Assembly: GCA_046050405.1 (NCBI GenBank) | Contig: JBJOPY010000299.1 | Span: 1 to 6,299, forward strand | Source: JADKCL01 sp046050405 | Lineage (GTDB): Bacteria > Bacteroidota > Bacteroidia > J057 > JADKCL01 | DNA: 6,299 nt | Direction of reading: 5' to 3' | Part shown: one piece after another, positions 1 to 5,505 of the stretch | How the letters are laid out: each line of letters begins with the position of its first letter | How positions within the stretch are numbered: the stretch's first letter is position 1 | The notes under the pieces: model-generated | The model's database searches: none | Seen by the model: only the letters and a program-made list of their open reading frames with translations | Told to the model about the DNA's origin: nothing | Program-made: the position numbers and the translations under genes

Positions 1-151
1 AATAGGCGATGCATCCGACAGGTTGCCCCAGGAACCGCGTCCATTTCTCGCGGATGCGGTCGATTCCCACCCGGAGATCACTGACCGGCCGCGTGAACGT
101 CAGCGGCCACAGGTCGAAATAGCTATGGTCTTCAAAGAGTGCGTATTGCAT
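1..151 (-). CDS. GlmU-like sugar nucleotidyltransferase, N-terminal 50 residues (partial)
   Basis: Reading the minus strand from the ATG at 151-149 gives 50 open codons that run off the left edge. The start reads MQYALFEDHSYFDLWPLTFT, followed by RPVSDLRVGIDRIREKW. The pattern 'LFED..., LxPLTFTRPVxDLRxGIxxIxEKW' is what I recognise as the N-terminus of the Bacteroidota GlmU-like family (sugar-1-phosphate nucleotidyltransferase domain followed by left-handed beta-helix acyltransferase). That family is thought to make UDP-GlcNAc for cell-wall and LPS synthesis in the cytoplasm. It lacks the classical GxGTRM nucleotide loop near the N-terminus, and none is visible here. Position directly downstream of type B L31 is a familiar Bacteroidota arrangement and supports the call. 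No TAnnTTTG box or strong Shine-Dalgarno lies in the 38 nt between the upstream terminator and the ATG, so expression may depend on readthrough from rpmE2. The catalytic domains are outside the window, so the exact substrate cannot be checked. Confidence 0.8.
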   Translation of the reverse strand, partial: MQYALFEDHSYFDLWPLTFTRPVSDLRVGIDRIREKWTRFLGQPVGCIAY

Positions 152-188
152 CACCACCCCGATTTGAGAGCCGCCAAGACGGGGGAAT

Positions 189-215
189 AAAAAAGAGCAG
201 ACTTCCAGCCCGCTC
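189..215 (-). terminator. Intrinsic terminator downstream of rpmE2
   Basis: In minus-strand RNA, 215-207 pairs with 203-195 to give a nine-base-pair stem (GAGCGGGCT / AGTCTGCTC, two G-U wobbles). The loop is the three bases at 206-204, and six U residues (194-189) follow at once. This is a standard Rho-independent layout 35 nt after the rpmE2 stop. Read as plus-strand RNA the two wobbles become A-C mismatches, so the structure favours the minus strand. Outer arms (182-188 GGGGAAT and 225-231 ATTCCCC) could extend the structure. Since glmU starts only 38 nt further on, this may act as a partial terminator that lowers glmU expression relative to rpmE2; that part is inference. Confidence 0.75.
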
Positions 216-250
216 CCTTTTTGAATTCCCCGAATGCGCGGGATGGCTGC

Positions 251-502
251 TCAGTCCTTTTTCCCACCATAGCGGGTGTAGAACTTGTCCACGCGGCCAG
301 CCGTGTCCACCAGCTTTTGCTTGCCGGTGAAGAAGGGGTGCGAATTGCTTGAAATCTCCAGTTTCACGAGCGGGTACTCATTGCCGTCTTCCCAGACGAT
401 CTTGTCGGCCGTGTTCACTGCCGAGCGGGAGAGAAACCCCCAATCGGTCGAGATATCTTTGAAAACCACCAATCTATAGTTCGGATGGATGTCGCTTTTC
501 AT
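251..502 (-). CDS. rpmE2: 50S ribosomal protein L31, type B (zinc-independent)
   Basis: This 83-residue protein is a large-subunit ribosomal protein at the subunit interface. The N-terminus MKSDIHPNYRLVVFKD, the stretch YPLVKLEISSNSHPFFTG (about residues 43-60) and KLVDTAGRVDKFYTRYG (63-79) are signatures of L31 type B. Length matches the family. There are no cysteines, so this is the C-minus form that does not bind zinc, unlike type A L31. The ATG at 502-500 is the family's usual start; no Shine-Dalgarno precedes it and the leader is A/T-rich, as is normal for Bacteroidota. A TAnnTTTG box at 542-535 and the terminator at 215-189 bracket it as its own transcription unit. It reads toward the glmU-like gene. 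Confidence 0.95.
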   Translation of the reverse strand: MKSDIHPNYRLVVFKDISTDWGFLSRSAVNTADKIVWEDGNEYPLVKLEISSNSHPFFTGKQKLVDTAGRVDKFYTRYGGKKD

Positions 503-534
503 ATTTTTTGATCAAATTTTTACGAACGAGTGCG

Positions 535-542
535 CAAAGATA
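535..542 (-). promoter_or_regulatory. Bacteroidota -7 promoter box for rpmE2
   Basis: The minus strand reads TATCTTTG, a perfect match to the Bacteroidota -7 consensus TAnnTTTG. It sits 32 nt from the rpmE2 ATG, predicting a leader of roughly 27 nt that is A/T-rich. No clear -33 TTTG is visible; an A/T-rich patch near 558-563 is at about the right spacing. Start-site placement is inferred. Confidence 0.6.
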
Positions 543-969
543 AACGTTAGGATCGAGATTTTAACATGCAATCTATGAAAAATTCTGTGCGGGGGGATTG
601 TCACAGGGTCAGCCTGGGTCGAAACCTAGTGGGCAGGGGGTGGTGGGATCCCGGCGATGGGACGGTGAATCCATCCTGGCTGCGGGTGCCCCCTGAGATG
701 GAGAAGGGCCTGGGCTGCGACGGGGTGAGGCCTACGCCCCCGGGCAAACCCGCAATTGAAAACTGGATCCTTGCATGGAAGGGATTGAGGGGGATGGATG
801 CCGGGCTTCCAATGGTTTGGCCCGTCGGGTCCGGCCGGGATTTGGAGATCGAATGGGTGAAGACCCAAATGCCTGTCGCCCATGGACGGGGTCTTGCATG
901 GGGCGCGGAATTTGCCGAATCTTGCACCCGGGGATGGCGGCGCTCCGGCGCGATGAATCCACCCCCGCT

Positions 970-977
970 AAAGGAGG
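970..977 (+). promoter_or_regulatory. Strong Shine-Dalgarno of the nuclease gene
   Basis: AAAGGAGG is complementary to the 16S rRNA 3' end over eight bases and lies 6 nt before the ATG at 984. An in-frame TAA at 969-971 overlaps it, so the reading frame cannot extend upstream and 984 is fixed as the start. Bacteroidota genes seldom carry such a site, and none of the other starts in this window has one, which hints that the gene was acquired. Confidence 0.85.
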
Positions 978-983
978 CACTGT

Positions 984-1949
984 ATGCTGATCGCAAATCC
1001 CATTTACGACGTGGTCTTCAAGCGCATGCTGGAAAACGAGCGTGTCGCCAAGTTCTTCATCGGCACGCTGCTGGAGGAGACCATCCTGGCCGTGGAGGTG
1101 AAGCCGCAGGAATTCACCCACGTGAGCGAGCTGGCCACCCTGTCCGTCTTCCGCCTGGACTTCATCGCCACCATCCTGACGGGCACTGGCGAGCAGCGGA
1201 AGGTGCTGATCGAAATCCAGAAGGCAAGGAACGAGATGGACCTGATGCGCTTCCGCAACTACCTCGGCGAGCAGTACAAGAAGGAGGATGTGCTGGTGGG
1301 TGAGCCGGTGGCGCTGCCGATCACCACCATCTACATCCTGGGCTTCCGGCTTCCGGAGATCACGACCGCCTGCATGAAGGTGGAGCGGAACTACATGGAC
1401 CTGATCGGCCGGACGGTCATCGAGGCCAAAAGCGACTTCGTGGAGAAGCTCACGCACGACTGCTACGTGGTGCAGGTGGACCGCATCACCGACCGCTACC
1501 AGACGCGGCTGGACAAGCTGCTGAGCGTGTTCGAGCAGGCGCACTTCATCGATGAGAAGAGGATCGTGAAGGAGTTCATGCATGAGACGGACCTGGAGGA
1601 GGTGCGGCTGATCACGGACATCCTGCACCATTCCGGGGTGAGCCCGGAGGAACGGAAGCTGATCGAGACCGAGAAGGAGGCCTGGCGCACGGTCCAGGCG
1701 ATGTTTGCAAAGACGGAAAGGAAGTACCTGAAGGAGCTGGAGGAGAAGGACAAGGCTCTCGAGGAAAAGGACAAGACCTTGGAGGAGAAGGACAAGGCTC
1801 TCGAGGAAAAGGACAAGGCCCTGGAGGAGAAGGACAAGACCTTGGAGGAGAAGGACAAGGCTCTGGAGGAGAAGGACAAGGCTCTGGAGGAACAGGAGAG
1901 GCTCATCAAAGAACTCCAAAGCAGGCTGCGGGACAAGGGGGAAGCGTAG
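984..1949 (+). CDS. Rpn / PDDEXK_2 family PD-(D/E)XK nuclease with heptad-repeat tail
   Basis: This 321-residue protein belongs to the family annotated as 'Rpn family recombination-promoting nuclease / putative transposase' (PD-(D/E)XK fold, cytoplasmic DNA endonuclease). Residues 1-30 carry the usual opening NPIYDVVFKRML. FRLDFIA (56-62) supplies the first acidic residue, D59. VLIEIQKA (74-81) gives the E-x-Q of the active site, E77 and Q79. RFRNYLGEQY (89-98) is the conserved helix that follows. Residues 103-250 are mostly helical linker. The tail has seven copies of LEEKDK[A/T] (252-300), one decayed copy (301-307) and a short end, and is likely a long charged helix or weak coiled coil. 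The start is fixed by the Shine-Dalgarno at 970-977 and an in-frame stop at 969. All active-site residues look intact, so the enzyme is probably functional. In E. coli, Rpn proteins promote recombination and are linked to phage defence; transposase activity is unlikely, since no terminal repeats are visible. No -7 box was found upstream. Confidence 0.85.
   Translation: MLIANPIYDVVFKRMLENERVAKFFIGTLLEETILAVEVKPQEFTHVSELATLSVFRLDFIATILTGTGEQRKVLIEIQKARNEMDLMRFRNYLGEQYKKEDVLVGEPVALPITTIYILGFRLPEITTACMKVERNYMDLIGRTVIEAKSDFVEKLTHDCYVVQVDRITDRYQTRLDKLLSVFEQAHFIDEKRIVKEFMHETDLEEVRLITDILHHSGVSPEERKLIETEKEAWRTVQAMFAKTERKYLKELEEKDKALEEKDKTLEEKDKALEEKDKALEEKDKTLEEKDKALEEKDKALEEQERLIKELQSRLRDKGEA
1737..1904 (+). 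repeat. 21-bp in-frame tandem repeat (7 copies plus 1 decayed)
   Basis: Seven uninterrupted 21-bp units (1737-1883) each encode LEEKDKA or LEEKDKT; an eighth (1884-1904) has diverged to LEEQERL. Units differ only at the Leu codon (CTG, CTC, TTG), the third codon (GAG or GAA) and the last codon (GCT, GCC or ACC). ACC is always followed by TTG (units 2-3 and 5-6), showing that a block repeats at a 63-bp offset, so expansion probably involved a three-unit duplication. Because the period is a multiple of three, copy-number change by slippage or recombination would lengthen or shorten the helix without breaking the frame. Confidence 0.95.
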
Positions 1950-2147
1950 GCCGCTGATGGCCTGCCAACACTCCCTTTCCACTTCGCGCCCAGATGCTTC
2001 CACCAATTGATTTTCACCATAGGCCCTGCACATGCCAATGTTTCAAGGATTCCGTCTTCCACCCATCTGGAATGCGGGACGATCAATCCAATTGCGTGTT
2101 GCCCTGGTGAATCGCCCCTGTCTGGCGCAATCCCTTCTTCTTTTTCT

Positions 2148-2155
2148 TAGATTTG
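2148..2155 (+). promoter_or_regulatory. Bacteroidota -7 promoter box for the MORN-repeat gene
   Basis: TAGATTTG fits TAnnTTTG exactly and lies 26 nt before the ATG at 2182, predicting a leader of about 20 nt. A T-rich stretch (2136-2148) precedes it; no obvious -33 TTTG is present. An inverted repeat ATTGCG/CGCAAT (2091-2096, 2126-2131) flanks the expected -33 region and could be an operator, but this is weak. The box lies inside the longer open frame that begins at 2032, which argues for the 2182 start. Confidence 0.6.
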
Positions 2156-2181
2156 GCATCTTGTTTGAGATTGACACCTTC

Positions 2182-3924
2182 ATGATTAGAAGTACATGCC
2201 TCGTTTTGCTGGTCCTCCTCCTTGCAGGGGGATCGGCCCTCTCACAACCGCTGACCAAGGTGATTGCCAATAAGTTTCCAAACGGGAAGCCGGAGACGGT
2301 GAACTATTACCAGGGAGAGACCATCCCCCAGAAACTGACCAAGCAGGAAAGGTTCTCCATGGATGGCAGGAAGGTCTTGGAACGAAACTACAAAAACGGC
2401 ATCCTTCACGGCATTTCCACCGAATGGAAGGAATTTGACGGCACGAAGGTGGCCGAGCTGAACTACGACCAGGGGGTTCTCAGCGGGCAGCAATCCTATT
2501 TCTTCTCAGATGGCACCCCCAAGATGGAGCTGAACTATCTGAACGGCAAGCTGGACGGGCGGCAGGTGGAGTATTGGTTCAGGAAAGGCAGGGACACCCT
2601 GCGATCGGAGCACCACTATAGCGCCGGAATCCTGCACGGGATGCAGCGCCAGTGGACGAAGGAAGGCAGGGGCGTTTACAATCTCCATTTCGTAGCCGGC
2701 AAACCCGACGGCATTCAGCGCGTCTGGGACGATACGGGCGCGCAGAAGGAGGAAAAATGGAAACAAGGCGTTTTCGAGGAATGGCTGGAAAACTGGACAG
2801 CCTCCCAACCCCGGCATGCCAGGATCTACGACTATGTCCCCCGGGGGGACTCGCTGAACGTCGCCATCGGCAAATCCCTGCAAAAGGAAGTCTGGTATTA
2901 TGAGACGGGGGCAGTGGAGGCCCTGACCACCACCAACAACGATAAGGAAACAGAGACCCAGGTGTTCTACCTGGGTGGCAAGCTCAAAGGAAAGGGCAAG
3001 GGAAGCTATGAGGCCAAGGCCGGGAAGTGGGAATATTACCACCCGAACGGGAAGAAAATGATGACCGGCGAATACCGGGCAGACAAGCAGGCCGGCCTGT
3101 TCGAGCGTTGGGATGAAAATGGTAACCTGGTCGCTGAGGAGTTCTGGAATCCCGATGGCTCCGGCCGTGAGACGTGGAAGATTTATACCTATTACCCTGC
3201 AGGAGGCAAGGAAAGCGAAGGGACACTGGATCCCCAGGGGCATAAGAAGGGAAAATGGAAGTACTGGCATGCAAGCGGCAACAAAATGCGGGAAGAGGAC
3301 TGGGACGATGCCTGCACTTCCGGAAAAGGACGTCCTTCCATCACGAACCTCTCGGTCTGGGACGATGGCGGCCACCTGGTCACGAAAGGATCCGAGACCC
3401 AGCAACAGTCCATGGCTTACTACCCCAACGGAAATCCCTCCGAAATCACCACCAAGGTTTTCCCCAAGCGTGATGTCTGTGGGAAAGGGCCGGTGGACGT
3501 GTTCAAGGAAGGGAGGTTCACCATGGAGGAGCCCGGGAATCCCGACTACAACCAATCCGTCATTGCCCAGCGGATTTCATTTTTCGAGACGGGCGATACG
3601 AGCCGCATCGACCGTTGGAACCTGGAAGGCAAGCGGGACGGCTACCAGGCCGGCTGGTTTCCGGACGGCAAGAAGCAGTACGAATACCATTACAGCAATG
3701 GGAACGTCCAGGGCAGCGTGAAGGAGTGGTATCCTACAGGCCAGATGATGCTGGATCACAAGTACAGCTCCGCGACCGGTACGCCCAGCCTCCAGGAAGG
3801 GACGTATTACACCGACAAGGGCAAGGCATACCCCTATTCCGCTGCGGAGGGCAAAAAGAAAAAAACGATGGAGGAGATCGATGCAGCCTGCCTGTTTCAG
3901 AAGTTCTGGCGGGACAGCAAATGA
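2182..3924 (+). CDS. Secreted MORN-variant repeat protein (YwqK-like)
   Basis: This 580-residue protein begins with a signal peptide (MIRSTCLVLLVLLLAGGSAL, likely cut after S21 before Q22). The open frame reaches back to 2032, but I chose 2182 because the signal peptide starts there and a TAnnTTTG box lies at 2148-2155. The mature protein is a chain of MORN-variant units of the type 'NGxxHGxxxxWxxxGxxxxxxxY'. Clear ones are NGILHG (72-77), QGVLSG (97-102), NGKLDG (121-126), AGILHG (148-153), AGKPDG (172-177), GKWEYYHPNGK (281-291), AGLFERWDENG (304-314), KGKWKYWHASG (357-367), GKRDGYQAGWFPDGK (483-497) and NGNVQGSVKEWYPTG (506-520). Such repeats form beta-hairpin arrays. Bacteroidota carry many secreted copies of unknown role; the common 'YwqK family antitoxin' label is inherited from polymorphic-toxin immunity contexts, and no toxin gene is adjacent here. 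No catalytic motif or C-terminal sorting domain is seen. It appears to be monocistronic. Confidence 0.85.
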   Translation: MIRSTCLVLLVLLLAGGSALSQPLTKVIANKFPNGKPETVNYYQGETIPQKLTKQERFSMDGRKVLERNYKNGILHGISTEWKEFDGTKVAELNYDQGVLSGQQSYFFSDGTPKMELNYLNGKLDGRQVEYWFRKGRDTLRSEHHYSAGILHGMQRQWTKEGRGVYNLHFVAGKPDGIQRVWDDTGAQKEEKWKQGVFEEWLENWTASQPRHARIYDYVPRGDSLNVAIGKSLQKEVWYYETGAVEALTTTNNDKETETQVFYLGGKLKGKGKGSYEAKAGKWEYYHPNGKKMMTGEYRADKQAGLFERWDENGNLVAEEFWNPDGSGRETWKIYTYYPAGGKESEGTLDPQGHKKGKWKYWHASGNKMREEDWDDACTSGKGRPSITNLSVWDDGGHLVTKGSETQQQSMAYYPNGNPSEITTKVFPKRDVCGKGPVDVFKEGRFTMEEPGNPDYNQSVIAQRISFFETGDTSRIDRWNLEGKRDGYQAGWFPDGKKQYEYHYSNGNVQGSVKEWYPTGQMMLDHKYSSATGTPSLQEGTYYTDKGKAYPYSAAEGKKKKTMEEIDAACLFQKFWRDSK

Positions 3925-3976
3925 GCAGGATTCACCCCTGGCGGCAGATGCGCTCCAGATTCGCAATCGATGAGTC

Positions 3977-3998
3977 GGCGGCAGGAACCCTGCCCGCC
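3977..3998. terminator. GC-rich hairpin between convergent genes (possible bidirectional terminator)
   Basis: GGCG plus GCAGG (3977-3985) pairs with CCTGC and CGCC (3989-3993, 3995-3998) around an AAC loop (3986-3988), with C3994 bulged: nine base pairs, nearly all G-C. It lies in the 76-nt gap between the MORN gene stop (3924) and the stop of the opposing thioredoxin-fold gene (4001). No U-tract follows on either strand, so it is not a classical intrinsic terminator. It could still stabilise both 3' ends or assist termination. Confidence 0.4.
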
Positions 3999-4000
3999 TG

Positions 4001-5419
4001 CTAGTTTCCCGGCCTTGCCTTGAGTATCTTCTCAAACACCGGATCGAGCTGGTTCGGATGCAGATCCTTCGCTACGATCTTGTTGTTGGGATCTAGGACA
4101 TAGCACTCTGGCGTGATGTCCACATGGTACTTGTAATAGTACCGGCTCTCCATCTTCGGATCGATCACATTGTGGAAGGGCTCGATGTGGTACTTCGCCA
4201 CGAACTCCCTCCACTTCGCATCGTCCGGATCCAGGCAGAGGGCATACACATCCACCTTGCCCTTCCACTTGTCATAGACCTCCCGCATCACCGGGGCTCT
4301 CTCCTGGCAGTGGCTGCAGGAATAGGAATACATGAAGACCACCTTGATCGGCGTTTTCAGGTCGTACAGGCTCTCGTATTCCCCGTTCAGGTTCTTGGCC
4401 CGCAGGTCCTGCCCTGTCATCCCGATCAGGCTGACCCGCATTTCATTGACCTTCTTGCGGATCTTGGCCAGCTCCTCCGGCTTGCCCGGGAACCATTTCT
4501 CGGAAATGTCATCCGTGAAGTACTTGTCCACCAGGTGGATCAGGACAGCCTCGCCGCCCATGAAGGTCGGTTTTTCATATTGAATGGCGATCCAGTTGAC
4601 CACGAATTTGAAGCACTCGGGACAGCTCCTGGTCTTCTCGATCAGGCGGTCTGCGTATCGGATGACCGAGTCGGCTGTCTGGGGCGTCAGTTGGGTGATG
4701 TAGGTCTTGAGCTTGTTGGGGATCACAGGGGTGCGGATGAGCCGCTCATCGGCGAGGCTCGCATCGTCGAAGTAGGCCGCACGGTACATCACCAGCTGGC
4801 GGAGCGTATCGAGGGTTCCGTCCGCCTTCTTCGGGGTGGTCAACTCAGGATTCTGGCCCGCCAGCTTGAAGACCGTGAAGAAGGAATTGGGGTGGTTCCT
4901 GGCAAAGGCTGCCACATGTGCCTTGCGGTCGGCGACCATCCTGTCCCGCTGTTGCTCAAGGAAGGCCAGGTTCGGGCTGCTGGCCGGGGTGGCCTTGATG
5001 GCAGCCTCCAGGGAATCCACCTTGGACTTGAAATCATCCTCGTACTTCAGGTTCTGGTAGAACAGCTCGTTGTCCTCGGTGCCCTCCGTCTTCATGAACC
5101 TGACCATGTCCCGGAAATCCGTGCGCATGGAAAAGGCTTGATCCTTGTCCAGGAGGAATTGGATATAGCTCCGCTGGTCAGGGGCGACGAGATAGTACAG
5201 CCCGCCCGGGAGGGCATCCGCCCTCTCATATTGAACCTTGCCGGCCTTGGACGGCAGGGAATCTACGAGGTAGTTCTGGCCACCCAGCATTCCGATGATG
5301 CGGCAGTAGCCTTCCGGCAGTCCTTTGATCTCGAATTTCAAGGACACCTTTGGCTGCGCCATCCCCAACCCTGACCATGCAAGCAGGGTTGCAAGCGAAA
5401 GAAGTCGTTTCAGATTCAT
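4001..5419 (-). CDS. Periplasmic thioredoxin-fold protein (TlpA-like, DUF4369/DUF5106-type)
   Basis: This 472-residue protein is probably an exported thiol-disulfide oxidoreductase. Residues 1-21 form a signal peptide (MNLKRLLSLATLLAWSGLGM..., cut after A21 before Q22). Residues 25-110 resemble the DUF4369-like beta domain found ahead of thioredoxin domains in Bacteroidota (FEIKGLPEGYCRI, then LVDSLPSKAGKVQY). Residues 115-325 are a helical region like DUF5106. The C-terminal thioredoxin fold (about 330-470) has the redox pair C368-S-H-C371 inside VFMYSYSCSHCQERAP and a cis-proline at T436-P437 before the strand ECYVLD. A second CxxC, C266-P-E-C269, lies in the helical region and may be a partner disulfide or metal site. 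The ATG at 5419 is supported by the signal peptide and a TAnnTTTG box at 5459-5452. Partners cannot be named; cytochrome maturation or general disulfide exchange are guesses. Domain names are from pattern memory, not a search. Confidence 0.85.
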   Translation of the reverse strand: MNLKRLLSLATLLAWSGLGMAQPKVSLKFEIKGLPEGYCRIIGMLGGQNYLVDSLPSKAGKVQYERADALPGGLYYLVAPDQRSYIQFLLDKDQAFSMRTDFRDMVRFMKTEGTEDNELFYQNLKYEDDFKSKVDSLEAAIKATPASSPNLAFLEQQRDRMVADRKAHVAAFARNHPNSFFTVFKLAGQNPELTTPKKADGTLDTLRQLVMYRAAYFDDASLADERLIRTPVIPNKLKTYITQLTPQTADSVIRYADRLIEKTRSCPECFKFVVNWIAIQYEKPTFMGGEAVLIHLVDKYFTDDISEKWFPGKPEELAKIRKKVNEMRVSLIGMTGQDLRAKNLNGEYESLYDLKTPIKVVFMYSYSCSHCQERAPVMREVYDKWKGKVDVYALCLDPDDAKWREFVAKYHIEPFHNVIDPKMESRYYYKYHVDITPECYVLDPNNKIVAKDLHPNQLDPVFEKILKARPGN

Positions 5420-5451
5420 GGTTCCAAATTATCCGTTCGGAGGTGAAGATG

Positions 5452-5459
5452 CAAATTTA
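5452..5459 (-). promoter_or_regulatory. Bacteroidota -7 promoter box for the thioredoxin-fold gene
   Basis: The minus strand reads TAAATTTG, an exact TAnnTTTG match, 32 nt upstream of the ATG at 5419, giving a leader of about 26 nt. A weak TGG at 5478-5476 sits at typical -33 distance. This suggests the gene is transcribed separately from the methyltransferase gene that ends 86 nt upstream. Confidence 0.55.
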
Positions 5460-5480
5460 ATGCCGAAAACGTCCTCCATT

Positions 5481-5490
5481 TTCAGCTGAA
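5481..5490. promoter_or_regulatory. 10-bp perfect palindrome upstream of the thioredoxin-fold promoter
   Basis: TTCAGCTGAA is perfectly self-complementary with no spacer, so it is more like a dimeric protein site than an RNA hairpin. It lies just upstream of the expected -33 position of the promoter at 5459-5452, where an activator could bind. A single 10-bp palindrome can arise by chance, so this is a weak call. Confidence 0.25.
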
Positions 5491-5505
5491 GGCAGCCCCT
5501 CCCCC

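Larger units (their letters stand above)
503..983. other. Long GC-rich intergenic region without a convincing gene
   Basis: The 481 bp between divergent rpmE2 and the nuclease gene hold the rpmE2 promoter at the left end and the nuclease ribosome binding site at the right end. The rest (about 585-960) is G-rich on the plus strand and open in several frames, but the translations are rich in Trp, Pro, Gly and Arg with no recognisable domain. The longest plus-strand frame (from 566) runs into the nuclease gene out of phase and looks like an artefact of low stop frequency. Small structures are visible: TGGGT/ACCCA (854-858, 863-867), AAGACCC/GGGTCTT (860-866, 889-895), and a 9-bp direct repeat CTTGCATGG at 770-778 and 893-901. 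I recognise no RNA gene, riboswitch, or mobile-element end. Confidence 0.5.

Noticed and set aside
601..996. 131-codon minus-strand open frame in the intergenic region
   Set aside because: Ser/Pro/Arg-rich with no domain, no start signals, and a composition expected from reversed G-rich spacer.
566..1303. 245-codon plus-strand open frame overlapping the nuclease start
   Set aside because: It enters the nuclease gene in another phase, and its His/Arg/Gly/Pro-rich second half is the shifted reading of that gene. The first half is Trp- and Gly-rich with no domain and no ribosome binding site.
984..1949. Reading the nuclease gene as an active transposon
   Set aside because: Family members are often labelled transposase, but no flanking inverted repeats, target-site duplications or partner genes are visible; nuclease is the safer call.
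1946..1965. Hairpin at the nuclease stop codon as a terminator
   Set aside because: The stem GTAGGCC/GGCCTGC is seven base pairs with one wobble and no U-tract after it, so it is not a convincing intrinsic terminator.
732..2033. 433-codon minus-strand open frame over the nuclease gene
   Set aside because: It is antisense to a well-supported nuclease gene. Its Leu/Val/Gln-rich low-complexity stretch is simply the reverse of the 21-bp repeat array, and it has no recognisable domain.
2032..2181. 50-codon N-terminal extension of the MORN gene
   Set aside because: It has no sequence sense as an exported protein start and contains the TAnnTTTG box. The signal peptide begins at 2182.
2506..3555. 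349-codon minus-strand open frame inside the MORN gene
   Set aside because: Antisense shadow of a gene with clear repeat units and a signal peptide; the hydrophobic translation follows from codon bias of the sense strand.
4124..5374. 416-codon plus-strand open frame inside the thioredoxin-fold gene
   Set aside because: The His/Leu/Val/Gly-rich translation mirrors the sense codons in a high-GC gene, and the sense frame has a CxxC, a cis-proline and a signal peptide.
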